Assembly: GCF_023822005.2 (NCBI RefSeq)
Contig: NZ_CP098806.1
Coordinates: forward strand, 62,001 to 126,000
Length of the DNA stretch: 64,000 nt
Direction of reading: 5' to 3'
Source of the DNA: Dyadobacter fanqingshengii
GTDB lineage: Bacteria; Bacteroidota; Bacteroidia; Cytophagales; Spirosomataceae
The position numbers were made by a program, and so were the translations under genes. The notes below the pieces were generated by a model, which was given only the letters and a program-made list of their open reading frames with translations, searched no databases and was not told the DNA's origin. Below are positions 36,082 through 45,792 of this stretch, in pieces (the stretch's first letter is position 1; each line of letters starts with the position of its first letter).

Positions 36082-37177
36082 GTTTCGTTGAGTAAATGGT
36101 TTTAAAATGATTTTCGTACTGTTCAATAATGTTATCCCACTCGTAAATAGTCTTAATCTTATCTAGATTATGGTTGGCAAAAGATATATAATCTTCTTTC
36201 CGTGCACTATTAACGACTGCTTTAACTTGTTCACTGTTACTGAAATAAAGCGCATCGTCCTCTAGTATTGTGGTATTGAATTCATTCTTATGAGCACATA
36301 TCAGCGTGTGAGAAGCCATTGCCTCTAACAGTGAAGGATTGGTTCCACCGACTGAATGTCCATGGAAGTATATATTCGCAAAATGTCTGATGTTATTTAA
36401 AGCATTGATGTCGTAGATTCCTCCGAGAAATTTAATGTTCTCACATTTTTCGTACTTACTTTTCAAATATTCACCGTATTTGGTGTTGTGCTTTCCAACG
36501 ACAAGAAATGGCACTTTTTTATCTGCAAGAGAAACGCCTTCTAATATTGTATCAACGTTATTTTCTGGTTCAAGCCTAGCAATTAACATATTGTAGTTGC
36601 CCGGAGTAATGTTGTAATTAGCAATTTTACTAACATCAGCCGTTTCAAAAGGATGTGCACCATATGGTATATACGTCGAGGAAATGTTATATTCTTTTTT
36701 CAAATAATCTTGTATTCCCAAGGAATCAGAGATCCAGTAATCGCTGAACACGGTGCCTAAATATTCCGCCTTTTTCAAAAAAGCTCTTACCGGTTTGGAA
36801 TATTTGCTTCGCTTCCACTCCAGACCATCCATATTGGTTGTTATAATAGACTTTTCTCGGGGAAGCATCCAGCCCCAGACTGTACTACTGGTGTAACCCA
36901 ATTGCAAGATGATGTCATAGGATTGAGATCTGGCATGTTTTATACAATTCAAATCGTAAATAAACTGTCCGATTGTTCCCCATTTATCTTCCGGGTCGTA
37001 GCAATGAACAAGCTTGACACCATTCCATTCGCTTTCCTGGTATGGGTGCATGTGAGAATTGTAAACCGTAATTTGGTGACCTCTCCCTACAAGACCCTTG
37101 GCAAGGTATTCGGCGAATTGTTCAAAACCACCGTAGTGATTCGGAATCCCACGCGTTCCTATAATAGCTATATTCAT
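36017..37177 (-). CDS. Glycosyltransferase with DUF1972 N-terminal domain (rhamnosyltransferase-like)
   Basis: A 386-residue GT-B enzyme. The N-terminal NIAIIGTRGIPNHYGGFEQF is the diagnostic DUF1972 motif, found in rhamnosyltransferases acting on undecaprenyl-linked sugars. The donor domain has NYNMLIARLEPENNV, KFLGGIYDINALN and HSVGGTNPSLLEAMA with the expected acidic residue. Sitting immediately before rmlCBA, it is a good candidate to use dTDP-rhamnose (inference). Its last 21 codons overlap the start of rmlC, which implies the two are translated from the same messenger. Confidence 0.88.
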   Translation of the reverse strand: MNIAIIGTRGIPNHYGGFEQFAEYLAKGLVGRGHQITVYNSHMHPYQESEWNGVKLVHCYDPEDKWGTIGQFIYDLNCIKHARSQSYDIILQLGYTSSTVWGWMLPREKSIITTNMDGLEWKRSKYSKPVRAFLKKAEYLGTVFSDYWISDSLGIQDYLKKEYNISSTYIPYGAHPFETADVSKIANYNITPGNYNMLIARLEPENNVDTILEGVSLADKKVPFLVVGKHNTKYGEYLKSKYEKCENIKFLGGIYDINALNNIRHFANIYFHGHSVGGTNPSLLEAMASHTLICAHKNEFNTTILEDDALYFSNSEQVKAVVNSARKEDYISFANHNLDKIKTIYEWDNIIEQYENHFKTIYSTKHEIRENNPAGRIPDQAKHLSR

Positions 37178-37198
37178 GCTTTATACAAATTTCTAGAT

Positions 37199-38293
37199 CT
37201 AATTTCGAACCTTACCTTGCTTAAGTCCTTCAAGTAAACTGTTCTTTAATTGTTTGGACGGAGTTAACCAGGCACCCTCGCCATACTCATTCCATGCGTA
37301 TAACACCGCCATGTTTCCTGCAAGGCTGCTTTTATTTTGTGACATCCAGTCTAAACATGATTTAACAGATTTGTAGACTGACTGCTTCGAGTATCCTTTT
37401 AACCTAGTAGATTCTCTGTTACGGAGGTCAGTGACCGCCCTAGGATCCCAGTTTAGCGTAACACTTGGGATAATGGGAAGTTTGCTGGACTGCACCATTT
37501 GGTCCCAGATTTTGGATTCTGTGGTCCTCATTACATCAATGTCATAAGTTCCTATATGGGTTGAATCCGGAATGTACTGATGAAAATTGTAACCGGTTAA
37601 AACATCAAAGCCACATGCTTCCGCTTGATTAATTATATCCAGGCGATTAAGATTTATGGCAAATGTTACACCATTAAGACCGTTTTTAACTGCCACGGCA
37701 CGTAACGAATCAAATGCTTTCCTTACATTTTCAGGCGTTTTGAAAGATTGTAAAAGGTAGTTTAGACTAAAAAATGTTATCACAGGTTTGCCATCGACAA
37801 GTAGATATCTCTTGTCCTTAAACAACTTACACCAGTAAACCGAAAGGCTGTCCCAATCATCCGGCTTGAAATTGTAGCCTTTGTGGTTGGCAACCATAAT
37901 GCTGAATTCAAAGTTATTATTAAGCTTCAAAAATTGCTTTAGCGCATTATTCTTGATATCGCTATCCACTTTCCCATTTCCAGAATTTTTGTAATACCAG
38001 CAAAAACTGAAAAAGGAAAGTCCATATTGTTTTGCCAATAACACTTGTTTTCCTATTACTTCCGGGTTACTGGTTTGCCAGCCCCATATCGGTTTTCGCT
38101 CATTGAATCCGCTAACGAGATCAGCATTCATGTGATTGGACTTTGGTCCAGTCCAACCATCGAAATAGTATGCTCCTAATTTTACATCTTGTGTCTGAGC
38201 TATCAGTGAAAAGCAAATCAGAACATTAAATGTAATGAAAAGTGTGCTTTTCAGGACGTTACATGCAGTAAACTGTTTAAGGATTTGTCTCAT
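37199..38293 (-). CDS. GH99-like (WbsX-type) protein with signal peptide
   Basis: About 364 residues from ATG at 38293 (a GTG lies three codons upstream). An N-terminal hydrophobic stretch ending in FSLIAQTQ looks like a signal peptide, so the protein is probably periplasmic or exported. The mature start VKLGAYYFDGWTGP, then QVLLAKQYGLSFFSFCWYY, VDGKPVITFFSLNYL and YAWNEYGEGAWL are motifs of the glycoside hydrolase 99-like/WbsX family. Many WbsX proteins in polysaccharide loci are cytoplasmic; a secreted form may trim or process the polymer. The family function is not settled, so the enzymatic role is uncertain. Confidence 0.82.
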   Translation of the reverse strand: MRQILKQFTACNVLKSTLFITFNVLICFSLIAQTQDVKLGAYYFDGWTGPKSNHMNADLVSGFNERKPIWGWQTSNPEVIGKQVLLAKQYGLSFFSFCWYYKNSGNGKVDSDIKNNALKQFLKLNNNFEFSIMVANHKGYNFKPDDWDSLSVYWCKLFKDKRYLLVDGKPVITFFSLNYLLQSFKTPENVRKAFDSLRAVAVKNGLNGVTFAINLNRLDIINQAEACGFDVLTGYNFHQYIPDSTHIGTYDIDVMRTTESKIWDQMVQSSKLPIIPSVTLNWDPRAVTDLRNRESTRLKGYSKQSVYKSVKSCLDWMSQNKSSLAGNMAVLYAWNEYGEGAWLTPSKQLKNSLLEGLKQGKVRN

Positions 38294-38347
38294 GAAAGTC
38301 ACTTTTATAATGTTTTGTGAAACAGCAGAGCCTAAATGCTTTATGCA

Positions 38348-39517
38348 TTAAAGTTTGCTTGCCAATTCGATAAATGAATCTGTTTTCGATTTCCACGAAT
38401 GATCTGGAGATAAATTAATCTCAACCTTTGTGTTTACCGCCTTATCAATCAATAAAGAAAAGGATTCCTTATCATCAGCAATCAACATAAATTCAGACAA
38501 GTCTGCCATTCCTGCACCTCTAGAACCGACTGAGGGTAATCTTGCGGCCAGGTATTCATAAGCTTTGATACTGTCCGCACCACTATCTAAATGGTTGTTA
38601 ACGTAAGGAATGATTCCAACATCAAAATTACAAACATAAGCCGGGTATTTTGAATAATGCTTGTCACCGAGATAGTGAAAATTCTTACTTTTTGAAATGT
38701 TATTAAAAACTTTTTTATCCAGCACCTGGCCCACAATGACGAAACTTTTGTCAGGATGTTTTTCCAAACAATAGTTATACATCTCCCAATCAAACAAGTG
38801 AGATATCTTACCACCAAACCCAATAATGGGACGGGTGATTGTCTTCATATCCTCAGGAACCTCATATTTTTTTCTAAACGTCTCAAAATCGACTCCATTT
38901 TTTATTAAAACGGGAGCTGGAATGTTAAGAAGGTTAGTAAAATAATCTATATTCTTTTTTGAATTAGTGATCCACTTGCTCGCATGGGACGATAATGATG
39001 AATATGCCGTTTTAAGCTCTTCCTCAATACTTTTATTATCAGGAAACTGTAAAAAGTTATCCCATGCATCAAACACTGATTTGCTATGTGAATTATTTTC
39101 AATGAATTTATATGCAAAGATATTTTTATTGAAAATTACTGGATCATTCATTTTTAACAGATCCAGGCACTCCTTGTAAAACGCATTTAAATGCTGGTCA
39201 GCGAATATATCAAAAAACCATTTTTTCTTGTTTAGCGCCTGGCCAAGAATATCAAGTGTTATGTAGTCAATGACAAACATGTTTTCGGACACTTTATACA
39301 GCTTGAATCCACCACGCTTGTGAATAACTTGCCCTTCAATGTTAATAGAATTGCCTTTAACTAATATTTCCAAATGTGTAGTTGGGCGATTAACAACGAG
39401 CAACTTAGAAACCTTTTCATGATTTGCAAGATGATGCAGAAAATGCGCATCTCTGGTCCTGGCTCCCTCTTTTGAAATTTTACGCCAATCGTGGTAAGGA
39501 ATACTAACTAAATTCAT
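38348..39517 (-). CDS. Glycosyltransferase, GT-B type
   Basis: About 389 residues from the ATG at 39517; an upstream in-frame TTG at 39544 is less likely. The N-terminus (NLVSIPYHDWRKISKEGART) resembles GT4/GT1-like enzymes that begin with a short strand and an acceptor loop. The donor domain begins with RPIIGFGGKISHLFDW, continues with FVIVGQVLDKKV and FHYLGDKHYSKYPAYV, and ends with YEYLAARLPSVGSRG carrying the conserved acidic residue. It forms a run with a GT2 gene upstream (31-base gap from this start) and the GH99-like gene downstream. Sugar specificity unknown. Confidence 0.8.
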   Translation of the reverse strand: MNLVSIPYHDWRKISKEGARTRDAHFLHHLANHEKVSKLLVVNRPTTHLEILVKGNSINIEGQVIHKRGGFKLYKVSENMFVIDYITLDILGQALNKKKWFFDIFADQHLNAFYKECLDLLKMNDPVIFNKNIFAYKFIENNSHSKSVFDAWDNFLQFPDNKSIEEELKTAYSSLSSHASKWITNSKKNIDYFTNLLNIPAPVLIKNGVDFETFRKKYEVPEDMKTITRPIIGFGGKISHLFDWEMYNYCLEKHPDKSFVIVGQVLDKKVFNNISKSKNFHYLGDKHYSKYPAYVCNFDVGIIPYVNNHLDSGADSIKAYEYLAARLPSVGSRGAGMADLSEFMLIADDKESFSLLIDKAVNTKVEINLSPDHSWKSKTDSFIELASKL

Positions 39518-39548
39518 ATTCTGGTTTAGGTTTAAAGTATTCAAAAAA

Positions 39549-40385
39549 CTATGACCTGATAAATCTTACATCCCTGTACTTTAAAGAAAGTTTCAACCGG
39601 GAATATAAAGCGAAAATATAATTGAGGAATTGAGCGAATGGCCTGTCACTCAAAATGATTTGCCAGGCTTTCTGAAAATTCCTAAACCGAGGTAACAGGT
39701 CATCAGCGGATGTTTTAGACCACAATGCCGAGTTGTGTGCAATTACACTGTCTAAAACATACAGTTCCTTCTCTCTCGAAGCATAATCCAGCAGAAATTT
39801 GGTGTCAATTCCATATAGAATAAGCCTCTCATCGAACTTGTAACCAGTTTTATTAAAATATTTTTTATTTATCGTCATACCACTTGTTACACCAATTATG
39901 TTTTTAGCTTTAATAACGCCAGCTCGTGGGGCAGCCCAATGTTTGCCTTTAAAAAAATGAAAATTACCAGGACTAACTATTCGCTCGCCGTTCATTACGA
40001 GAGGTAAAAAAAGATTTAGGGCCGGATTTTCCTGTATAGCATTCGATAGAGAATAGAAATAAGTATCTGGTAAATTGCTGTCTTGATCAAGCAGAATGAT
40101 ATAATCGAAGTCATTGGAAGAAACTACGGTGTTGTATAGTTTCGCTAAACCTGTGTTGACAGGAGTAGAAATATATTCACAGGGTAGGAGTGTCTGCAAT
40201 CTTTCGCAGTCAGATTTATCCAGCCCGGCAGGACTATTATCCCAGACGATATAACGTACATTTAAATTTGCACTTTCCTTCTGCTTACTTAAGCTTACGA
40301 TCGTATGGCACTCATGCGGACGGCACTTATACAAAACGATAAGGACAAGCACTCGTACATCAGATGTTGTTTTGATTTCCAACAT
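39549..40385 (-). CDS. Glycosyltransferase family 2 (rhamnosyltransferase-like)
   Basis: A 278-residue GT-A enzyme. VLVLIVLYKCRPHECHT opens the fold, VWDNSPAGLD replaces the more common NNGS block, and ILLDQDSNLPD is the metal site (Asp-Gln-Asp) seen in rhamnosyltransferases of the RfbF/WsaE style. GVTSGMTINKKYF and the later LDSVIAHNSALW fit the acceptor side. With rml genes in the same transcript it may add rhamnose, but this is inference. Confidence 0.84.
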   Translation of the reverse strand: MLEIKTTSDVRVLVLIVLYKCRPHECHTIVSLSKQKESANLNVRYIVWDNSPAGLDKSDCERLQTLLPCEYISTPVNTGLAKLYNTVVSSNDFDYIILLDQDSNLPDTYFYSLSNAIQENPALNLFLPLVMNGERIVSPGNFHFFKGKHWAAPRAGVIKAKNIIGVTSGMTINKKYFNKTGYKFDERLILYGIDTKFLLDYASREKELYVLDSVIAHNSALWSKTSADDLLPRFRNFQKAWQIILSDRPFAQFLNYIFALYSRLKLSLKYRDVRFIRS

Positions 40386-40413
40386 TATTTCTATAATATT
40401 TTATAAAAGTGCA

Positions 40414-41805
40414 TTAATGCGCCTCGTTTAAAACATGAGCTTCTATTCTACTACGTTTAATAGAGGCTTTTTCCTGCTGTATTTGTTTAACCAAAAGTCC
40501 CATGAGAATAAAGTAAAAACCATTTACTGGGAAATAGAAGATACTGTCAAAAGAGAAATTCTGTAAAAACCAGATTGCAAAAAGTAATAAGGCCGAATTT
40601 GAAATCTTACTAAATCCAAGCGCCTTATGTTTCAGACAAAACCTCACTGGATTTACAAATACTACATAGAACAGCAAAGATAATATTCCATAGCCTGTTA
40701 ACAACGTAAGATAGGCATTGTCAAATACCAAAAATGAACTGTTGAACTTGGAGTCAAGGCTGAAACCTCCATGGGCTAACTCATTTTTAAGGGCGTCAAT
40801 TGAGAAACCGATTCCGAAAATATTGCTTGCAAAGATATTGGCAACAACAGAATATGCGCCAAGCCTTTGATCTACATTAGCTGTCTGAATCCGCCTTAGC
40901 GATGTGCTATTAATAAGGTCAATGATATACGGAAACAAGATCAGTACAGCCAAAGCTGCAATTACAGAAGTAATTAAGAATGTGCTATTTTTATATTTTT
41001 TTTCGAGGAAAATATAAATGAATACAGAAGCCACAGCAAGAATCAATCCCGTCCTGGAAGCAGACAATATTAAAAATGGCACACACATAATCATGTTAAA
41101 CCAACTCCAATGCTTCAATATTATGCCCTTCACAAATAGAGCTGCTAGGTAGAAAGAAATAAATCCTGAAAATACAAGCGGATGGCCGGTCAAACCCTTA
41201 GCACGTTCCTGTAAATCCACAAATTTTTCAGAATAAATTATTTGGTATGGCGTGTAAATAAATAATACCTCCAAAATAACGAAAATAATGGTAAGGTAGA
41301 AAATCAGATCCAGCAGCGCATAGAACTGCTTAATGTTAGTCTTGTCAAGAAGCGTCAGATAAAAGATACCAAAAGTCGATATTAAAAACAGAATGATCCT
41401 GACAAACTCATCAACTGTATTGTTTCTGGCAGAATTGAAAAATGAAAATAAAAGCAGCGGAAGGATGATCCATTGCGCAAAACTGAATTTGTATTTTACC
41501 CTGTTCTTTGTGAATAGCCAATAAACTAAAATCATTGTTACTACAAACAGAGGCGCAATGTATCTGGTCGCTCCTAAGCCAATGGTGCTTGAAGTGGATG
41601 GGATCATCAAGCTGTAAGCAAATATCATCGTCGTAACTCCGGCCTTACGAGAAACTACCAGGTAAAAACCTAATAAGGTTATTAGGAATAGGACGTAAAA
41701 CGAGTACTTGAAGATTAGCGACGGCACCAAAGCGAATAGAACTCCTATCAGCAGCGCAGGCAGCCAGAGACTTTTATCCTTTGTTATAATACTGAGGCTA
41801 TTCAT
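40414..41805 (-). CDS. Wzy-like polymerase / O-antigen ligase family (locus B)
   Basis: A 463-residue protein with about twelve membrane helices. A Wzy_C-like region is seen around residues 220-330, with a polar loop near FDNAYLTLLTGYGI typical of O-antigen polymerase/ligase proteins. It lies directly after the flippase gene, the common order in Wzx/Wzy loci. As with all Wzy proteins the call relies on topology and context; a ligase role cannot be excluded. Confidence 0.78.
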   Translation of the reverse strand: MNSLSIITKDKSLWLPALLIGVLFALVPSLIFKYSFYVLFLITLLGFYLVVSRKAGVTTMIFAYSLMIPSTSSTIGLGATRYIAPLFVVTMILVYWLFTKNRVKYKFSFAQWIILPLLLFSFFNSARNNTVDEFVRIILFLISTFGIFYLTLLDKTNIKQFYALLDLIFYLTIIFVILEVLFIYTPYQIIYSEKFVDLQERAKGLTGHPLVFSGFISFYLAALFVKGIILKHWSWFNMIMCVPFLILSASRTGLILAVASVFIYIFLEKKYKNSTFLITSVIAALAVLILFPYIIDLINSTSLRRIQTANVDQRLGAYSVVANIFASNIFGIGFSIDALKNELAHGGFSLDSKFNSSFLVFDNAYLTLLTGYGILSLLFYVVFVNPVRFCLKHKALGFSKISNSALLLFAIWFLQNFSFDSIFYFPVNGFYFILMGLLVKQIQQEKASIKRSRIEAHVLNEAH

Positions 41806-41837
41806 TGATTTAAGTTATAGGCTGATACCTGATTGAG

Positions 41838-43304
41838 CTAAGCAAGCTTCAAATAGTGCGATTGAAAAGAAAGTAATTGTTTGAACAGTGCGGCGCCCGA
41901 AATGATAACAACTAACACTGCAATTATGATTTTCCATGTCAAAGCAGTAATTAGCATTGTTCCGATTATCGGAACTATTGCCAATAATGTAACAATCAAA
42001 ATTTTATTACACGCGGGCTTAACTTCGGGTAATGTTTTTCCTGAAATATATAATAAAAGAAAAAAGTCAATAAACATCCTGAATGACCATGCAATTGCTG
42101 CACCTTGTACACCCCAGTCAGATAATAGTAGCCAAAGTGCAAGAAGGTATAGGGGAAGCTCGATTATGTGCAACTTCGCTGTTATGTCTGGACGTCCAAC
42201 ACTTTGAAGCAAAGCGTGCGGAACTCTTGCCAGGCTATTTAACAAAAAACCGATGGCGAGGAATTGAACAATGGCAGTACTTTCAATTGCAAAGGTTTTG
42301 CCTAACCAAAGGTTAAGCCCTTCATGAGCAAATAATACAAATATTACGCAAACTGGAAGAATAGCATTCAGCATTACAACGGAAGTTCTCCAAAATAATG
42401 AGCTACCATATTCGCGCTTTGAGCTGCCCCAAACATTTGCAAAAGTTGGAAACATTACAGAAATGAGTGCAGTCGGTGCAACGCTGAGTTTATTAATAGC
42501 GTCGGCCGGAACAGTGTAATATGCTATTTTAGATACAGAGATAAATGACCCTATGATGAATCTATCCAATTGTACCATAAGAGGGCTAATTACATTGCTA
42601 ACTGTTACCCATGCACCATATCTAAATAAATATTTGCAATATAAAAACTTGATGCGGGCGTTTCGAAATGTTAGAATATTTAAACTAAAACAACGGTTTA
42701 GATATAACCCGGTTGAAATAATTCTTGCAGCAGCTAAAATTAATGTTACGATGTACAAATCGTTTGACCAATACAATGCAACAACTGGCCCGAGAAAATT
42801 AAATAAGCCTAGAAACAGTCGTATAGTGCTGATTGCCTTAAATTCATTATGGGCTTCGAGCAGGCCTATGATACCAGCTTGAAGAACCACTGTTGGTAGT
42901 GCCAGTGCTAGTATTTGTAACGCCTTCTGAGACTCTTCAAGCAATGCGCCATCAATATGTAAGAAATTGCTTAAAATCGCTTTAGAGGATAGAATCAAAA
43001 CTATTCCTGCAACTATTCCCATCAGACCGATTAGAAAAACCGATGTTAACGTTAAGTCTGGAAGCTCATCTTCTTTTTCTGTGCCCAGACGCTCCGCTAC
43101 CAGTTTGGTAAGCGCGCGGCCCATTCCAAAGTCGAAAATACTGAAATAGCCAATGATCGACCATATGAGCGTTAGAAGTCCAAAACGTACATCTCCGTAC
43201 CCTGCGATCAGTTTTGGAATTGCATAGATTGAGACAATCAATGGAAAGATTGCTCCCAGCAAATTCCAGGAAATGTTCTGTATAAAGCCTTTTCCTTTAG
43301 CCAC
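41838..43304 (-). CDS. Oligosaccharide flippase (Wzx-type, MOP superfamily, locus B)
   Basis: A 488-residue polytopic protein with about 14 helices. FIQNISWNLLGAIFPLIVSIYAIP and YGDVRFGLLTLIWSIIGYFSIFD are the family N-terminal blocks; APTALISVMFPTFA marks the second half. The first codon at 43304 is GTG. It sits 69 bases after wzc with a 12-bp perfect hairpin between them that may reduce transcription into the rest of the operon. Confidence 0.88.
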   Translation of the reverse strand: MAKGKGFIQNISWNLLGAIFPLIVSIYAIPKLIAGYGDVRFGLLTLIWSIIGYFSIFDFGMGRALTKLVAERLGTEKEDELPDLTLTSVFLIGLMGIVAGIVLILSSKAILSNFLHIDGALLEESQKALQILALALPTVVLQAGIIGLLEAHNEFKAISTIRLFLGLFNFLGPVVALYWSNDLYIVTLILAAARIISTGLYLNRCFSLNILTFRNARIKFLYCKYLFRYGAWVTVSNVISPLMVQLDRFIIGSFISVSKIAYYTVPADAINKLSVAPTALISVMFPTFANVWGSSKREYGSSLFWRTSVVMLNAILPVCVIFVLFAHEGLNLWLGKTFAIESTAIVQFLAIGFLLNSLARVPHALLQSVGRPDITAKLHIIELPLYLLALWLLLSDWGVQGAAIAWSFRMFIDFFLLLYISGKTLPEVKPACNKILIVTLLAIVPIIGTMLITALTWKIIIAVLVVIISGAALFKQLLSFQSHYLKLA

Positions 43305-43358
43305 GTTGAGTAAGTGTTAATATTTCTTACCCAGCTCTCACGACCCGGGTAAGTTTGG

Positions 43359-43389
43359 GAAACTTGTCAGGTTTTAACTGACAAGTTTC
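43359..43389. terminator. Intra-operon hairpin between wzc and wzx (locus B)
   Basis: GAAACTTGTCAG (43359-43370) and its perfect reverse complement (43378-43389) enclose a 7-base loop. On the minus strand it overlaps the wzc stop and precedes the flippase gene. No T-run follows, so it may act as a partial terminator or as an RNA end stabiliser. Confidence 0.5.
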
Positions 43390-45764
43390 TTAATTTTTGC
43401 TGTAACTGATGTTGCTTTTGAATCCGAATCTTCGGAGTAATATCCATATCCGTATCCACCGTATCCATATCCATAGCCGTACCCGGCACCGTAATTCACA
43501 CCATTGAAAATCACAGATAAATTTGCAAATCGACGTGATTGGTGAATTTCTCCAATTCTTCGCAGGTGGTCAAGCAATGTATAATTGTACCGAACGATAT
43601 ACAATGTTGCGTCAACATATTGCGCTATCAAAGCAGAATCGGTTACCAACCCATACGGTGGTGAGTCAATTAAAATATAATCGTATTGCGTTTTCAATTC
43701 CTCCAGCATTACAGGCAATTTGCCATTACTTAATAGTTCTGATGGGTTGGGCGGTATCGGACCGCTTGTGAGAACATCAAATTTCGGGTGCACACCAGTT
43801 GATTGGATAAAGTCATTGTAACTGCCTTGTCCTATAAGGCAATTTGATGCTCCCGTTTTATTAGACACTTGCAAGCGTTCATGAAGCGTTGGTTTTCTCA
43901 AATCAAGCCCTATTAGCAATACGCGCTTATCTGAGTAGGCAAGGCTGGCCGCAAGATTCACGCTGACAAAGCTTTTACCTTCTCCTCCGATTGATGACGT
44001 GAACATGATTACCCGGCAGCTTCCATCACCAAGATATTGCAAGTTTGTTCGTAAAGCGCGGAATTGCTCTGCAACAGCACTTCTGCTGGTCATTTTAATA
44101 ATCGTATCTTCTCCCTGTGGATTCTCACCACTCTTTTTCATCTGACCTATCTCACCTAAAATTGAGGTGTTTGTAGACTTTTCGATTTCCTCTCTTCTCT
44201 GTACGGTGTTATTCAATAAGAAAAGAAGATTGATAATCAAAACTGGAATAATAAATCCTGAAACTCCTGCTCCCAGCCAGATAACTGCCTTTCTAGGTTT
44301 AACCGGTCTGAAAGTTGATATAGGTGCATCGATAAGACGGCTGTCGGTAACAGTAGATGCATAGGCCAATGCTGTTTCTTCTCTTTTTTGAAGTAGATAT
44401 AGATAAAGCTCCTCCTTAATTGACTGCTGCCTTTTAATTCCAACAAACTCTCTTTCTTTTTTTGGAATGCTTCTCAATCCAGCAGAAAATCTTGTATTAA
44501 TTCCCTCCAAATTTCTTTTAGTAACCGCCATTCCTCGTTTTAGATTTTGGACGTTTTCTTTAATAGATTGACGGGTTCCCGCAAGCTGCGTGTTGATTGT
44601 CTGAAGAAGTGGGTTGTTCGGAGATGTCGTTCTGGCGTATCTTTCTCTTTGAAGCTCCAGCTCATTGAATTTTGTTAACAGTGATACTAAAACGGGATCA
44701 TCAATCATATACGTTGCAGGAGCAACAGCACCTTCTCCGGCATTCGAAATGTAATTGTCTACACTCTCGAGGATGCTGATCTTGGTATTAACTTCATTCA
44801 GTTTTGAATCGTTTTCTTTGATGTTTTCGAGAAACAATTGAGACTCAGCGCTGATATCTGTGATACCTTGGGTAGTTTTATAAGATTCAACATCTTTTTC
44901 CACATCCCCTAACTCACCAGTTATTAACCCAAGCCGGTTTTCAATAAATTTCAGCGTATTACTGGCTTCACTATTTTTATCAGTAAGTGAGGATTGCACG
45001 TATACATCCAACAATTTATTTAGCACGTCTTTGGATCTTTGAACATCAGAGTCTTCAAATGTTAGTTCAAGAACAGTGCTTTTCACATTCGGTTGTTGAA
45101 CAGTTAATCGCTCAAGCATATGTTCCGCCAAATTCTTAACCTCCGTAAAGTGGACTTGAATCTTGTCGACAGAATTATCAACTCCCGCTTTGTTTTTGGT
45201 CACGATGAAAGCGCCCCAAGCATTATTGAATCTTTGATTATAAGAGAATAGCTGCTCTTCATCATTGAATCGAAAATGAAGGCTGTCAACAAGATGGACA
45301 ATCATTGGCTCTTGAAAGCCAAAAGGAGTGACTACTTCCGGAACAATCGTAATAGGCGTAGTTCGATATAAATTGATGGTGCTTAACCCTTGCTTCGCAG
45401 TGTAGGAAACATCCAGTCGTAGCTCTTTAATAACTTGCTCCATCAAAGTTTGAGACTTAATAATCTCAAGCTCATTCTCTACTAACTTGTTTCCGCCAAA
45501 TTGGGTGCTTAGTTCTGATAATATATCACCTTGAGCGCCACTCAAACCTTTATTCTCGTCTTTAATAAGAATGCTGGTTTTTGTGCTGTAAACAGGCTGC
45601 GTTACCTGAAGGTAAAGAAATGCCACAATAAGTGACAAAAAGATGAAAATAGGAAACAAATACCAGTAACGGACATATCGTAAAAGATACTCTTTCAGAT
45701 TAAATTCTTGTTCCACGTGATCGATGGAATCAATCGTAGTAAGATTAGCGCTATTGTCTCTCAT
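43374..45764 (-). CDS. wzc: Wzc-type polysaccharide co-polymerase with BY-kinase domain (locus B)
   Basis: A 796-residue paralogue of the locus A kinase. The first membrane helix (LFPIFIFLSLIVAFLYL) is near residue 40, the GNVR-like KEREFVGIKRQQSIKEELYL precedes the second helix near residue 510, and the kinase domain has Walker A TSSIGGEGKSF, Walker A' LIGLDLRKP and Walker B YILIDSPP. The C-terminus has a striking glycine-tyrosine run (GAGYGYGYGYGGYGYGYY), the likely autophosphorylation cluster. Dephosphorylation by the PHP phosphatase encoded upstream (46843) would reset the cycle. Confidence 0.94.
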   Translation of the reverse strand: MRDNSANLTTIDSIDHVEQEFNLKEYLLRYVRYWYLFPIFIFLSLIVAFLYLQVTQPVYSTKTSILIKDENKGLSGAQGDILSELSTQFGGNKLVENELEIIKSQTLMEQVIKELRLDVSYTAKQGLSTINLYRTTPITIVPEVVTPFGFQEPMIVHLVDSLHFRFNDEEQLFSYNQRFNNAWGAFIVTKNKAGVDNSVDKIQVHFTEVKNLAEHMLERLTVQQPNVKSTVLELTFEDSDVQRSKDVLNKLLDVYVQSSLTDKNSEASNTLKFIENRLGLITGELGDVEKDVESYKTTQGITDISAESQLFLENIKENDSKLNEVNTKISILESVDNYISNAGEGAVAPATYMIDDPVLVSLLTKFNELELQRERYARTTSPNNPLLQTINTQLAGTRQSIKENVQNLKRGMAVTKRNLEGINTRFSAGLRSIPKKEREFVGIKRQQSIKEELYLYLLQKREETALAYASTVTDSRLIDAPISTFRPVKPRKAVIWLGAGVSGFIIPVLIINLLFLLNNTVQRREEIEKSTNTSILGEIGQMKKSGENPQGEDTIIKMTSRSAVAEQFRALRTNLQYLGDGSCRVIMFTSSIGGEGKSFVSVNLAASLAYSDKRVLLIGLDLRKPTLHERLQVSNKTGASNCLIGQGSYNDFIQSTGVHPKFDVLTSGPIPPNPSELLSNGKLPVMLEELKTQYDYILIDSPPYGLVTDSALIAQYVDATLYIVRYNYTLLDHLRRIGEIHQSRRFANLSVIFNGVNYGAGYGYGYGYGGYGYGYYSEDSDSKATSVTAKIKKLVS

Positions 45765-45792
45765 AAAGTGGCAAAGTGTGATTTTTTATAGT

